A stretch of DNA of 64,000 nt, from positions 1,302,001 through 1,366,000 of the forward strand of contig CAWBTE010000006.1 of the NCBI GenBank assembly GCA_963791615.1. The letters are read 5' to 3'. This stretch comes from CAILZL01 sp963791615. GTDB taxonomy: Bacteria; Pseudomonadota; Gammaproteobacteria; Steroidobacterales; Steroidobacteraceae. Below the pieces are notes generated by a model. It saw nothing but the letters and a program-made list of their open reading frames with translations. It was not told the origin of the DNA and did no database searches. Position numbers and translations under genes: made by a program. Positions 45,209-55,229 of the stretch are shown here, one piece after another (within the stretch, counting starts at the first letter, position 1; each line of letters begins with the position of its first letter).

Positions 45209-46381
45209 CTATCTACCTGATGCATTCCAGGCAGCCACTGCGGCGGGCACTTCGTTACCGGGCATGGGCTTGCCGATCAGGTAACCCTGCACCCGATCGC
45301 AGTTGGCCTGCGCCAGAAAATCGAGCACTTCGCGGGTTTCCACGCCTTCCGCACAGGCGGTCAGCCCCAGCTTGTGCGCCAGCAGCACCATGGTTTCCAC
45401 CATCACCTTGGCCTCGTCCCGGTGGCACACGTCACGCACAAACGAAATATCGATCTTCAATTCACTGAAGGGCATCAGATAGAGTTGTTTGAGTGAGGAA
45501 TACCCGGTTCCGAAGTCATCAATCGACAGTCCGAAGTTTTTCACCCGCAGACGGGTCAGCACATCCATGGTGGTATCCGGGTCGGACATGGCCGCCGACT
45601 CGGTAATTTCAAAACTCAGCCGCTGTGGCGGCACGCCATGGCTACTGGCCAGACTGGCGGCCAGATCCGGGAAACTGCGGTCGTTAAGTAATCGCGGCGA
45701 AAGATTGATCGCCACGTCCAGCGGCTGTCCAGCTGCCTGCCAGCGCGCAGCCTGGGCAATGGCCTGATCCACGACCTGTTCGGTGAGCTGCCGGATCTGC
45801 CCACTGGCCTCAGCAATGCTGATGAAGACCGGCGGGGGAATGAAGCCACGCACCGGATGCCGCCAGCGCGCCAGGGCTTCCACCCCTTCCACCAGCCAGG
45901 CCCCGGTCTCGGTATGACGTGCCTTGGGCTGGTAGTAAACCTGTATCTGCCGGTCCGCCAGCGCCTGATCAAGGTCGGCTGCCGTAACGCCAATACTGGG
46001 CTTCATGGTTTTGCGCAGCACGGCTTCGAGATCCGGGAGCATGATGGGTTTCTGCAAAGCCGCCAGCATGTTCAGGCCCTGTGCGCGACCCACCTGCTCG
46101 GCAGTGCTCAACACCCGCTGATCCATGCCACTGGCCACCAGCACCTGGGCGCGCGTGCCCTGGTTGCCAAGATAGCGCAGCAATTCGATGCCATCGGAAC
46201 CTGACATCTGCAGATCCAGTACGACGATGGTGGGATTGAAATCCAGATAGGCGCGCCGGAACGCATCCGATTCGGTGACTGCCAGCGCCTCGAATCCCAG
46301 CCGTTTGGCGACCTCTACGATGAAATCACAGAGTTCCTGTTGATCGTCAATCACCAACAAGCGGTTGGTCGGTTCCAGCAA
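45209..46381 (-). CDS. REC-EAL response regulator, c-di-GMP phosphodiesterase
   Basis: 390 residues. REC domain ~8-125 (LLVIDDQQE, phosphoacceptor in IVVLDLQM, KP in LQKPI). EAL domain ~140-385 keeps the catalytic set: EGVEALARW, NLSPR, EITES, DDFGTGYSSL, KIDISFV, AEGVET, VQGYLIGKP; so active hydrolysis of c-di-GMP is likely. No ATG fits; the start is TTG with a GAGGTG site. It is 53 bp downstream of the hybrid kinase and probably its output. Confidence 0.9.
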   Translation of the reverse strand: MLEPTNRLLVIDDQQELCDFIVEVAKRLGFEALAVTESDAFRRAYLDFNPTIVVLDLQMSGSDGIELLRYLGNQGTRAQVLVASGMDQRVLSTAEQVGRAQGLNMLAALQKPIMLPDLEAVLRKTMKPSIGVTAADLDQALADRQIQVYYQPKARHTETGAWLVEGVEALARWRHPVRGFIPPPVFISIAEASGQIRQLTEQVVDQAIAQAARWQAAGQPLDVAINLSPRLLNDRSFPDLAASLASSHGVPPQRLSFEITESAAMSDPDTTMDVLTRLRVKNFGLSIDDFGTGYSSLKQLYLMPFSELKIDISFVRDVCHRDEAKVMVETMVLLAHKLGLTACAEGVETREVLDFLAQANCDRVQGYLIGKPMPGNEVPAAVAAWNASGR

Positions 46382-46434
46382 CTTACACCTCGCGACAATT
46401 TCTGTATGCGTCAGCTTGCCGCAACGGCAGACAC

Positions 46435-48804
46435 TTAGTGATCCAGCATGTAGCGGATCTTCAGCGCCAGTTGCTCGTTTCGATACGGCTTGGCCAGCAG
46501 CATGTCCTGGGCGATGGGGCCGGCGCGATTAAGTTCCGAATCCCCCAGGTAGCCGGTGGTCAGCAGCACCTGTATTCCCGGCTTGAAAGCACGCGCCCGC
46601 TCCGCCAACTCGGGGCCGAGCATACCACCGGGCATGATCACGTCCGTGAACAGCATATCGATATGCGCCGATTCTTCGAGAACGCGCAACGCCGCCGGTC
46701 CACTGGAAGCCTCCAGCACCCGATAGCCCAGTTGCTGCAGATTCAGCACGGTCGTGGCGCGCAGATCGGTGTCATCCTCCACCACCAGCACCACTTCATG
46801 GCCGCCGGGCAAGTGTTGCTGCACCAGCGTGTCTTCGTGATTCACCTCCGTGCCGCTGCTGCGTGGCAGATAGAGAGTAATGACGGTGCCCTCGCCCATT
46901 TGACTGGTCACCTGCACCGTACCCTCTGACTGCGTGGCAAAGCCATGCACCATGGCCAAGCCCAGGCCACTGCCCTTGCCCGCTTCCTTGGTAGAAAAGA
47001 AGGGTTCGAACACCCGGTTGAGCACCTGCGGCGGAATACCCACGCCGTTATCGCTCACGGCAATGGCCACATAGTCGCCGCGCGACAGATCTGGGTGCTC
47101 GGCAAGGAAGGCTGCCGAAGGTCGTTCGTTACGCGCTGACAGCACCAGTCGTCCGCCCTGCGGCATGGCGTCGCGGGCATTGATGACCAGATTGAGGATG
47201 GCGTTTTCCAGCTGGCCGAGATCAGCGCGAATCAGCCACAGTTCATCGGGAATCTCCAGCTGCATCTCGATGGTGTCATCCAGCGTGCGCTGGATCAGGT
47301 CAGCAAACACTTTCAACTGTCTGGATGGATCGATGGTGACCGGCTCGAGCACCTGACGGCGCGCAAAACTCAGCAGACTCTTGGTGAGTTCCGAACCGCG
47401 AATGGCGGCGCGCATGGCGGTGGAGAGCTTCTTGCTGACGGCGGCGTCTGATAACACGTCGCGCTCGATCAATTGCAGGTTACCAAGTATCACGCCGAGC
47501 AAGTTGTTGAAATCATGCGCAACGCCGCCGGTGAGCTGGCCCACGGCCTGCATCTTTTCCGCCTGGTGAACCCGCGCCTCCAGCGTCTTCAGGTCAGTGA
47601 CATCGGAAATGACCAGGAAACAGCCCGTCGTCTGGTGAGTCAAAGCATCGAGTTGCGGTACGAAACTGCACAACGCCTGATGCAGGCGATCACCCATCTC
47701 CAGCGCCCGGATCACGCTGCCAGGCTGACCCTGCAGCGCCTGCTTCACGCCGTGCAGCAGATCCGGATAGCGATCCGGTCGGTGCGCAGCGTCCAGCACG
47801 TCAGTCAATGTTCGTCCCAGACATTGATCGGTCAGCATCAGCCAGTGCCGCAACACCGACTGATTACAGTACGTAATCTCCAGTTGCTGGTTGACGTGCA
47901 CCACCAGCGCTGGCATGGCATCCAGTGTCGCGCCGAAGAAGTCGCGGGTCTCACGCAGGATTTTCTCGGCCCGCTTGCGCTCGGTGACATCCTGAATCGC
48001 GCCATACAGACGCAGCACGATGCCCTCAACCTGTTCCGGCTTGCCGATGCAGCGCAACCAGATGCGCGACGCACCCGGTATCGCCAGCTCCAGATCAAAA
48101 CTGCTGCCGGAGCGGATCGACCTGACCACGGCACGCAACAGCATGAAACGGTCTGTCGCAGCCAGTCGCTGCAGCACATCGGTCAACGGAATGTCGTGGC
48201 GCATCGGCAGACCGAGATGCCGACGAATGCCTTCCGACAGGCTCAGCCGCGTGGAATCAACACCCAGCTCCCACGCCCCCACCTTGGCCAGATGCTGCAT
48301 GTCGGCCAGCATGACATCGATGCGCGCGCGTTCGGTCAGATCGCGAAATGCAATCAGGCTGCCGGCAGCGCCGTTGTGACGCAAGGCCACCATGCGGTAT
48401 TCCACCGGTCGCACCCGACCGTTCTTGCAATGCAGATTGGCGCCAATGCCACGCAGCATGTCAGTGGTGTAGCCGATGCGGCCGCTATCGCGCTTTTCCA
48501 TCAGCCCGCCCGCCGTCATCAGACGCCGGTAGTCCATGCCTTGCAATTCTTCGGCCTCATAGCCGAGCAGGCGTGCTGCAGCGGGATTGGCGAAACACAC
48601 CATGCCAGCAGCATCCAGTTCCAGCACGCCTTCGCCGCTGGCATCAACGATGGCCTCATTGCGGCGACTGATCGCCAATGCCCGGTTGGTGCTCAGCCGC
48701 TGCTGCTGCACCCGGCGTCGCCAATGCCAGCCCAGCGTCGCCACCAGGGCAAGCAGTACCAGCACCAGCAATATTGTTGAACCCTGCAGCATCAGCCCTG
48801 CCAT
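46435..48804 (-). CDS. membrane PAS hybrid histidine kinase
   Basis: 789 residues. One N-terminal helix (STILLVLVLLALVATLGWHW), then three PAS domains (~45-400, e.g. GEGVLELDAAGMVCFANPAA), HisKA with phospho-His in GGVAHDFNNLLGV, HATPase_c (NLVINARDAM, DNGVGIPPQ, GSGLGLAMVHGF) and a C-terminal REC (VVEDDTDLR, LFTDVIMPG, LAKPY). The signal is unknown. It neighbours REC-EAL and NarL-type regulators on the same strand. Confidence 0.92.
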   Translation of the reverse strand: MAGLMLQGSTILLVLVLLALVATLGWHWRRRVQQQRLSTNRALAISRRNEAIVDASGEGVLELDAAGMVCFANPAAARLLGYEAEELQGMDYRRLMTAGGLMEKRDSGRIGYTTDMLRGIGANLHCKNGRVRPVEYRMVALRHNGAAGSLIAFRDLTERARIDVMLADMQHLAKVGAWELGVDSTRLSLSEGIRRHLGLPMRHDIPLTDVLQRLAATDRFMLLRAVVRSIRSGSSFDLELAIPGASRIWLRCIGKPEQVEGIVLRLYGAIQDVTERKRAEKILRETRDFFGATLDAMPALVVHVNQQLEITYCNQSVLRHWLMLTDQCLGRTLTDVLDAAHRPDRYPDLLHGVKQALQGQPGSVIRALEMGDRLHQALCSFVPQLDALTHQTTGCFLVISDVTDLKTLEARVHQAEKMQAVGQLTGGVAHDFNNLLGVILGNLQLIERDVLSDAAVSKKLSTAMRAAIRGSELTKSLLSFARRQVLEPVTIDPSRQLKVFADLIQRTLDDTIEMQLEIPDELWLIRADLGQLENAILNLVINARDAMPQGGRLVLSARNERPSAAFLAEHPDLSRGDYVAIAVSDNGVGIPPQVLNRVFEPFFSTKEAGKGSGLGLAMVHGFATQSEGTVQVTSQMGEGTVITLYLPRSSGTEVNHEDTLVQQHLPGGHEVVLVVEDDTDLRATTVLNLQQLGYRVLEASSGPAALRVLEESAHIDMLFTDVIMPGGMLGPELAERARAFKPGIQVLLTTGYLGDSELNRAGPIAQDMLLAKPYRNEQLALKIRYMLDH

Positions 48805-48853
48805 TCAGTGACCAGTTTGTAGTTATATCTTGGTAGCCATGGACGTGGCGCGC

Positions 48854-49561
48854 TCAGCCCGGAGCGCGGCCAGCATACCAGTTGACTGCGTACTGCATCA
48901 GTTGTGCCGAAGTACGCAGTGATAACTTGCGCTTGATGCGCTGCCGGTGCGATTCGACCGTCTTGATACTCAGATTCAGTGCGTCGGCAGTCTGTCGCGT
49001 GGACAGCCCCTTGCCAATCATGTGCAGCACCTGCAATTCCCGATTGCTCAGGCTATCCACCGGATTGTCCGAAAGATAGGCGTCGCCGGCCGCAAACTTC
49101 TCGATCATGCTGTTGCCCACGGCTTCACTGACATAGATGCCGCCTTCCAGCACGCGACGCAACGCCTGCAGGAACTGCTCGCTGGCAGCGTGCTTCATGA
49201 TGTAGCCATTGGCGCCGGCCGACAGCATGCGTTCGGCGTAGATGGCTTCGTCGTGCATGGACAGCACCAGCATGGGCAGATGCGGGTAATGAGCCCGGGC
49301 ATCCTTGACCAGCTCCAGACCATCGCCCTGCGCCAGCGATACATCCACCACCACCACATCCGGCTGCAACTCGCGGATCATCGACTTGGCTTCACGGGCG
49401 GTTTCAGCCTCGCCACAGACTTCAAGATCACGCTCGGTATCCAGCAGGCGTCGCAAGCCCTGACGCACAATGGGATGGTCATCAACCAGCATCACCCGGT
49501 AGCTGCGCGGACGCGCCGTCTCTACCCGCTTGTTCGATATTGCTTGCGCCCCATGTGCCAT
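48854..49561 (-). CDS. NarL/FixJ family response regulator
   Basis: 235 residues. REC at ~22-140 (VMLVDDHPIVRQGLRRLLDT, VVVVDVSLAQGDG, GYIMKHAA) and LuxR-type HTH at ~168-230 (LSNRELQVLHMIGKGLSTRQ, LNLSIKTVESHRQRIKRKL). Upstream of and co-directional with the hybrid kinase (49 bp). Confidence 0.93.
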   Translation of the reverse strand: MAHGAQAISNKRVETARPRSYRVMLVDDHPIVRQGLRRLLDTERDLEVCGEAETAREAKSMIRELQPDVVVVDVSLAQGDGLELVKDARAHYPHLPMLVLSMHDEAIYAERMLSAGANGYIMKHAASEQFLQALRRVLEGGIYVSEAVGNSMIEKFAAGDAYLSDNPVDSLSNRELQVLHMIGKGLSTRQTADALNLSIKTVESHRQRIKRKLSLRTSAQLMQYAVNWYAGRAPG

Positions 49562-49736
49562 ACCTGCACCTCAGTTTTTTTACCAACCCGGAACTCCCTG
49601 ATTTGACTATGGAAAGCGCCCATCAGGTGTCCGGCAGCTTCCAGCTTGCCAATGTAAGCTTTTCTTGCCCAGGTTTTAATCGGTCCAACCCTTATTCGAT
49701 GGAACAGGCAGCTGGCTTCAGCGCCTGTTCAAAGTC

Positions 49737-50420
49737 TCATGCCACTGCGTCCTTGTTACCTTGCGTTGCGACCCATTGCGCCGCATAGCGCATCAACTCG
49801 CTGGTTGAGCGCAGATTCAGTTTCTCGCGCATGTGGCGTCGATGCGCATCCACGGTTTTCATGGACAGCACCAGCTGATCGGCTATCTCGCGCGTGCTGA
49901 CGCCCTTGCCGATCAGGGCAAATACTTCCAGCTCGCGTCCGGACAGCGCGGTAACAGGATCATCCGGGCCGGAAGTGAGGCTGCCGCGTACCGCCTTGGT
50001 CAGCAAGCGCTCGTTCATGGCGGCGCTGAGATGCCGCTGTCCCTTGACCACCTTGCGCAACGCTGACAGGAAATCGGACTCAGCCACGCTTTTCATCACA
50101 TAGGCGCTGATGCCCATCCGCAACAGGCGCTCTGCATGCAGGGCTTCATCCTGCATCGACAGCACCAGCACCTTGATCTGCGGATACTGCTGGCGCAGCC
50201 ACACCAGCAAGTCGACACCATCTTCCGATCCCAGTGTCAGATCCAGCACCACCACATCGGGCAGCGTGGCCGCAATCGTTTGTTGTGCCGGTGCAATGGC
50301 GTTGGCTTCGCCCACCAGAGAAAACTCGGCAAGGCCCGACAGCAACTGTTTCAGGCCCTCGCGCACCAGCGGATGATCATCCACTATCACGATGCGCGCC
50401 TTGTCATCAGCAATTTGCAT
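49737..50420 (-). CDS. NarL/FixJ family response regulator
   Basis: 227 residues from MQIADDKARI; an upstream in-frame start at 50486 gives an unrelated Pro/Arg leader. REC with VIVDDHPLVREGLKQLLSGL and VVVLDLTLGSEDG, then LuxR HTH with LSGRELEVFALIGKGVSTRE and SMKTVDAHRRHMREKL. Divergent from the REC-PAS-HisKA_3 kinase at 50645, its most likely cognate sensor. Confidence 0.92.
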   Translation of the reverse strand: MQIADDKARIVIVDDHPLVREGLKQLLSGLAEFSLVGEANAIAPAQQTIAATLPDVVVLDLTLGSEDGVDLLVWLRQQYPQIKVLVLSMQDEALHAERLLRMGISAYVMKSVAESDFLSALRKVVKGQRHLSAAMNERLLTKAVRGSLTSGPDDPVTALSGRELEVFALIGKGVSTREIADQLVLSMKTVDAHRRHMREKLNLRSTSELMRYAAQWVATQGNKDAVA

Positions 50421-50644
50421 CTTGGTAAGTCCTTTGGTCACCGGGGGTGGGCGAGCCAGATTCAAACGCGCAAACGGGAATGGCATCAGTGCTCGCTAGC
50501 AGCACACTGGCACATATCCTTGTGGCTTTCCTTGCACAATCCAAGTTGTACCACTGCCACCAGGGACAAACAAGCACGCATACCCACCCGGTCGCATCAA
50601 TGGTACCGTTGCACGTCAATAACGCTGAACCGTCTGCGAAGACC

Positions 50645-52102
50645 ATGCAATCCGAACCCAGACTGCGCGTCATCATCCTTGAAGACAACCCGGCTGACGT
50701 CGAGCTGATGCAACTGGAGCTGCGCAAGAACGGCCTGCAGGCTGACTACACGCTCACCGTATCGCATCGCGATTTTACCCAGGCGCTGGAGCAGCAGGAA
50801 CCGGATCTGGTGCTGGCGGATTACACCCTGCCCGGATTCGACGGTCTCACAGCGTTACGTGAAGTACGCGCCCGCTATCCGTTCACCCCTTTTGTGTTCG
50901 TTTCCGGATCACTGGGAGAAGAGCGCGCCATTGACGCCTTGAAGAATGGCGCAACCGACTATGTGATCAAGGATCGCCTGCAACGCCTGTCAGCGGTGGT
51001 GAATCGCGCCATTCGCGAGAATGTCGAACGCCGCGAGCGCCATCTGTCCAATCAGGCGCTGGAACAGCAGCGATTGCTGGTGACCGCCATTGTTGACAGC
51101 CTGCCGGATGACATCTACGCGGTGGATGCAGCCTCCCGGCTGACGGTCATCAATCAGGCGATGCTGCAGCGGCTTGGCCAGCAGCGTACTGACATTCTCG
51201 GCAAGCGGCTCAATGAGCTGCCTGATCAGCCCAATGCCCGCGAGATGGAATTGCTGGATGCCATGGTGCTCAATTCAGGCCGATCCATCGTCGAGCAGGA
51301 ACGGGTCGTGGATCGGCCGGATGGATCTGTGAGCTGGCTGGTTTCGTCGCGCATCCCGTTGCGCGATCACCAGAACAAACCGGTTGGCGTGGTGTGCACC
51401 GAGCGTGATCTGACACAGCGCAAACGCATGGAACAGGAGATTCTCGACATCTCGGATCGTGAGCAGCGTCGCCTGGGCAGCGATCTGCATGATGGCCTTG
51501 GCCAGGAAATGACCGGACTGTCGCTGATGCTCAAAGGCCTGGAAGTGCAGATGGCCAATGACAGCTCGACCTACCTGCCACAGATCATCAAGATCAATGC
51601 ACTGGTATCGCGCACCATCCAGAACACGCGCTCGCTGGCGCGCGGTCTGGCGCCGGTTAATCTGTCGCATGGCGGCATCCGTGAAGCATTCAAACAACTG
51701 GCGGCACGCTGTTCCGATCTCTACCAGCTCAATTGCGTGTTTGTGGACAACTACCAGCACCACGGGCAGCTGGAAGAAAGCATGGCGACGCAGATTTATC
51801 GCATTGCACAGGAAGCAACCACCAACGCAGCGCGTCATGCGCATGCGGACAACCTGCGTATCGAACTACGCTCCACCACCCGCAGGCTGTATCTGAGCAT
51901 TACCGACAATGGCATCGGCCTGAGCCGGCCCAGTGGCGCCGAAGAGACCGGCATGGGCCTGAAGATCATGGAATACCGGGCCCGCATACTGGGCGGGTCA
52001 ATTCATTTTGAACGCATCAAGACGGGTACGCGGGTTGCGCTGTCCTGCCCGCTCAAGACGATCATCAGTCCGGCCATCGCCCCGCGTGTGGCAAACCGCT
52101 AG
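50645..52102 (+). CDS. REC-PAS-HisKA_3 histidine kinase, soluble
   Basis: 485 residues from MQSEPRLRVI; ATGs further upstream lack conserved sequence. N-terminal REC (IILEDNPADVELMQLEL, LVLADYTLPGFDG), PAS (~155-275), then NarX-type HisKA_3 with RRLGSDLHDGLGQEMTG and HATPase_c (QIYRIAQEATTNAARHA, DNGIGLSRP, GMGLKIMEYRARILGG). No membrane helix. A receiver at the N-terminus means it can itself be driven by another kinase. HisKA_3 kinases usually pair with NarL regulators. Confidence 0.9.
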   Translation: MQSEPRLRVIILEDNPADVELMQLELRKNGLQADYTLTVSHRDFTQALEQQEPDLVLADYTLPGFDGLTALREVRARYPFTPFVFVSGSLGEERAIDALKNGATDYVIKDRLQRLSAVVNRAIRENVERRERHLSNQALEQQRLLVTAIVDSLPDDIYAVDAASRLTVINQAMLQRLGQQRTDILGKRLNELPDQPNAREMELLDAMVLNSGRSIVEQERVVDRPDGSVSWLVSSRIPLRDHQNKPVGVVCTERDLTQRKRMEQEILDISDREQRRLGSDLHDGLGQEMTGLSLMLKGLEVQMANDSSTYLPQIIKINALVSRTIQNTRSLARGLAPVNLSHGGIREAFKQLAARCSDLYQLNCVFVDNYQHHGQLEESMATQIYRIAQEATTNAARHAHADNLRIELRSTTRRLYLSITDNGIGLSRPSGAEETGMGLKIMEYRARILGGSIHFERIKTGTRVALSCPLKTIISPAIAPRVANR

Positions 52103-52148
52103 TTCTACTAAATCCACTGTGTCAGCACTTCGCTAACCCACCAGCCCA

Positions 52149-53417
52149 CTAACCCACCAGCAAGTTGCTCGTAATCTGCTGTGCCGCATTCCACTCGCGC
52201 ACGAAGTTTTCCAGCGCCACGGCTGGCAGAGGACGGCTCAGATAATTGCCCTGGAAACAATCACAGCCCAGCTTGTCCAGCTGGCTGTAAACGGCTTCCG
52301 ACTCGATGCCCTCGGCACACACGGTCAGTGACAGCTTGTGGCCCAGATCGATCAGTGCCGAAACCACGGTATGCGCCTGGCGAGAACTGAGCATTTCACC
52401 GATCAGGGTCTGATCAATCTTCAGGATGTTGTAGGGCATCTTGTACAACTGCGTCAGTGACGAAGTACCTACACCAAAATCATCCAGCGCCAGCTGCACA
52501 CCCTTGACACGCAGGCGCGCGAAGCTGTCCATGACCAGTTTCAGATCACCCACGGCGGCCGCTTCAGTTACTTCAAAACACAGTGAACCGGGCGCCACGG
52601 TATATTCCTGCAATACGCGTGACAGTCGATCCGGAAAATTCAGATCGCTGACGGTACGTGCAGCCAGATTGACCGCCAGGCCCAGTCGCAAGCCCCGCGC
52701 ATGCCAGTGACCCACCTGACGCAACGACTCGTTCAACACGAAGTCCGTGAGCTCGGTCATCAGGTTCTCGCGCTCTACCAGCGGCAGAAACTCACCGGCG
52801 TATAACAAGCCGCGTACCGGATGCTGCCAGCGCACCAGCGCTTCCACTGAACTGATCTCCATCGCGTGTCCGCTGCGTCGCAAGATCGGCTGGTAGTGCA
52901 GTGTCAGTTCGTATTCATCCAGCGCACGCCGCAAATCCTCAGGCATCAGTGGCGAACGCTCGCCCCGGTGTCTTGCCAGAATGGCTTCCAGCTCCACTAT
53001 TCGCACCGGCTTCTGCATGGCGGCCTGCATTTGCAGGCCCATGGACAGTCCGAATTGCCGGGCCGTTGCCAGCACTTTGTGATCCATGCCGCTCATCAGC
53101 ATCACTTCGGCTTTGCTGCCCAGACTGGCCAGATGCCGCAGTGCTTCCACGCCATCCATGTCGGCCATCTGCAGGTCGAGCAACACCAGCGACGGTTGAT
53201 GCTCGGACAGAATCTGTTTGAACGAGGCGCCAGTATCCGCAGTAAGCACGGCATAGCCATTGCGCTTGCCCAGCTCGGCAATCAGCGCCAGCAGCTCCTG
53301 ATCATCATCTACCACCAGCAGCGAATTGCGATCAAAGACAGGCACCACGACCTCGGTATTGCATTGGTTACAGCAATGCATCGGAAAAAGCTGCTGAAAC
53401 TTTAACCGCTCAGGCAT
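52149..53417 (-). CDS. REC-EAL response regulator, c-di-GMP phosphodiesterase
   Basis: 422 residues from MPERLKFQQL. A short leader with C-C-N-Q-C (MHCCNQCN) precedes REC (LLVVDDDQELLALIAELGKR, LVLLDLQMADMDG, AMQKPV) and EAL (ISSVEALVRWQHP, NLAARTV, EVTEAA, DDFGVGTSSL, KIDQTLI, AEGIES, CFQGNYLSRP). All key EAL residues are present. Its architecture and even the GMDxxVLxTA loop of REC match the protein at 45209, so the two look like paralogues. Confidence 0.9.
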   Translation of the reverse strand: MPERLKFQQLFPMHCCNQCNTEVVVPVFDRNSLLVVDDDQELLALIAELGKRNGYAVLTADTGASFKQILSEHQPSLVLLDLQMADMDGVEALRHLASLGSKAEVMLMSGMDHKVLATARQFGLSMGLQMQAAMQKPVRIVELEAILARHRGERSPLMPEDLRRALDEYELTLHYQPILRRSGHAMEISSVEALVRWQHPVRGLLYAGEFLPLVERENLMTELTDFVLNESLRQVGHWHARGLRLGLAVNLAARTVSDLNFPDRLSRVLQEYTVAPGSLCFEVTEAAAVGDLKLVMDSFARLRVKGVQLALDDFGVGTSSLTQLYKMPYNILKIDQTLIGEMLSSRQAHTVVSALIDLGHKLSLTVCAEGIESEAVYSQLDKLGCDCFQGNYLSRPLPAVALENFVREWNAAQQITSNLLVG

Positions 53418-53507
53418 TTTCAAACTGTGAACCGGAACACTGTCAATCAGGATAACTACCCGGATTTCCAGCGCAGCCAAGGCCGGCGCAAGGCGGACAA
53501 AAACCGT

Positions 53508-54503
53508 TCAATTGCTGCGCTTGGTCCGCCTGACCAGCGCTTTCCTGCTGGCTGCCACCAGATTTTCCGCCTCTACGGAGCGGCATTCGCTTTGCACCGT
53601 ATCGCGAATGATCTGCGCCAGACGCAACACCCCCGGACCCGCCGCTTCACGATCTGCATAAATCAGATACAGCGATCCCATGCGCACGCTGCCTTCACGC
53701 AGGTTCAAGGGTTGCAACATACCCGACGCCAGTTCCTCGCGAATCTTTTCATCTGGAAACCAGGCAAAGCCATGACCACGCCTGACTGCTTCAATGGAAG
53801 TACTCATGTGGCTGACTGTCCAGCGTTGCGTGGCTTCAATGGTCAGCGCATTGCCACTGCGATTGACGCCGCTGTCGCGCACCACCAGTTGCCGATGACT
53901 GCGCAGATCCCGTTCGGTGATGGCGCGCTGCAACTGTTGCAGTGGATGCCCGGGCGCGGTGACCGCCAGCATTCGCACCGGCATCAGCACATCCCCCAGA
54001 TAGCCGGGTGGCACAACGCCGGCAATGGCCAGCTCGGCCTTGCCAGTGGTCAAGGCTTCGCAGGTGCCACTCAGCACGGACTCAATCAGTTCAATGCGCG
54101 TGTTGGGGCTTTCCTGACCAAACTGCGCCAGACACCGCAACAACACCGTGGTGGGAAACAGCGGTTCAACGGCCAGGCCGATCTCTGCCTCCCAGCCAGC
54201 GGACAACTTGTGCGCCGCCCGTTCCAGCACTAGCGCCTCGTCGAGCAACGCCTTGGCGCGGCGATACAGCAATTGCCCGGTGGGGGTCAGCACCGCCTTG
54301 CGTCCCTGAATCTCGAACACCGTGACATCCAGCACCGATTCAAGTTTTTTCACGGCATAGGTGATCGACGACTGACTCTTGTGCAGTTGCCCGGCGGCCT
54401 GGGCATAGCCACCTGCCTCCACCACCGCCAGCAGGGCGCGCCATTGTTCGATGGAAATACGGGGGTGGCCGGGTGCGGGACTGGTCTTGTCTGGGCGGGT
54501 CAT
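53508..54503 (-). CDS. LysR family transcriptional regulator
   Basis: 331 residues. HTH at ~17-75 (IEQWRALLAVVEAGGYAQAA, LHKSQSSITYAVKKLESVL), then the two-lobed effector domain (~105-300). Divergent from azoR-pirin with a 111-bp AT-rich gap, a classic LysR layout, so it probably controls those genes. The effector is unknown. Confidence 0.92.
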   Translation of the reverse strand: MTRPDKTSPAPGHPRISIEQWRALLAVVEAGGYAQAAGQLHKSQSSITYAVKKLESVLDVTVFEIQGRKAVLTPTGQLLYRRAKALLDEALVLERAAHKLSAGWEAEIGLAVEPLFPTTVLLRCLAQFGQESPNTRIELIESVLSGTCEALTTGKAELAIAGVVPPGYLGDVLMPVRMLAVTAPGHPLQQLQRAITERDLRSHRQLVVRDSGVNRSGNALTIEATQRWTVSHMSTSIEAVRRGHGFAWFPDEKIREELASGMLQPLNLREGSVRMGSLYLIYADREAAGPGVLRLAQIIRDTVQSECRSVEAENLVAASRKALVRRTKRSN

Positions 54504-54614
54504 GATCTATTTATTCGATAGGTTTACGCCAGATATTGAGCTTTTTAATTAGCTCAGTAAATAGTTTCATAGGCAACACATTCTCAGCCATTCAATTATT
54601 CCATCGGAGTCGCC

Positions 54615-55220
54615 ATGAGCACTTTGCTTCAGATCAACACCAGCCTGTTCTCCGCCGGTGGCCAGTCCACCCAGCTCGCCAATGATTTCGTGCAGAGCTG
54701 GCAGCAACAGCATCCGGACGCGACCGTCATAGTGCGCGATCTGGCTGCCCATCCCGTGCCACATCTGAATGCCGCACGTCTCACTGCATTCATGACGCCC
54801 GCCGAACAACGCAGCCCCGAACAACAGGCGATCGTCGATTATTCGGACGCACTGATTGCCGAACTCAAAGCTGCCGACGTGGTGGTGCTGGGCCTGCCGC
54901 TGTACAACTTCGGCATTCCTTCCGGCCTGCAGGCGTACTTCGATCATCTGGCCCGCGCCGGCGTCACCTTCAAGTACACCGCCACCGGCCCCGAAGGCTT
55001 CATCACCGGCAAGCGCGTACTGGTATTCGCCACCCGTGGCGGCAAGTACGCCGGCACCCCCAATGACAGCGCCACCACCCAGGTACGCAATCTGCTCAAC
55101 TTGCTGGGCATGAAAGCGGTTGAATTCGTTTACGCTGAGGGTCTGAACATCGACACCGATACCCGCGCGCAGGCGCTACAACAGGCACGTCAGCATAGTT
55201 CGCAGTTAGCGGCAGCTTGA
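54615..55220 (+). CDS. azoR: FMN-dependent NADH-azoreductase
   Basis: 201 residues, flavodoxin-like fold: LLQINTSLFSAGGQSTQLAN binds the FMN phosphate, followed by VVLGLPLYNFGIPSGLQAYF and the isoalloxazine loop FATRGGKYA. AzoR reduces azo dyes and quinones with NAD(P)H, a defence against thiol and quinone stress. It is 9 bp before the pirin gene. Confidence 0.93.
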   Translation: MSTLLQINTSLFSAGGQSTQLANDFVQSWQQQHPDATVIVRDLAAHPVPHLNAARLTAFMTPAEQRSPEQQAIVDYSDALIAELKAADVVVLGLPLYNFGIPSGLQAYFDHLARAGVTFKYTATGPEGFITGKRVLVFATRGGKYAGTPNDSATTQVRNLLNLLGMKAVEFVYAEGLNIDTDTRAQALQQARQHSSQLAAA

Positions 55221-55229
55221 GGAGAGACC

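Noticed and set aside
47473..48780. 435-codon plus-strand ORF opposite the hybrid kinase
   Set aside because: Composition is typical of antisense GC-rich sequence, and the kinase domains are unmistakable.
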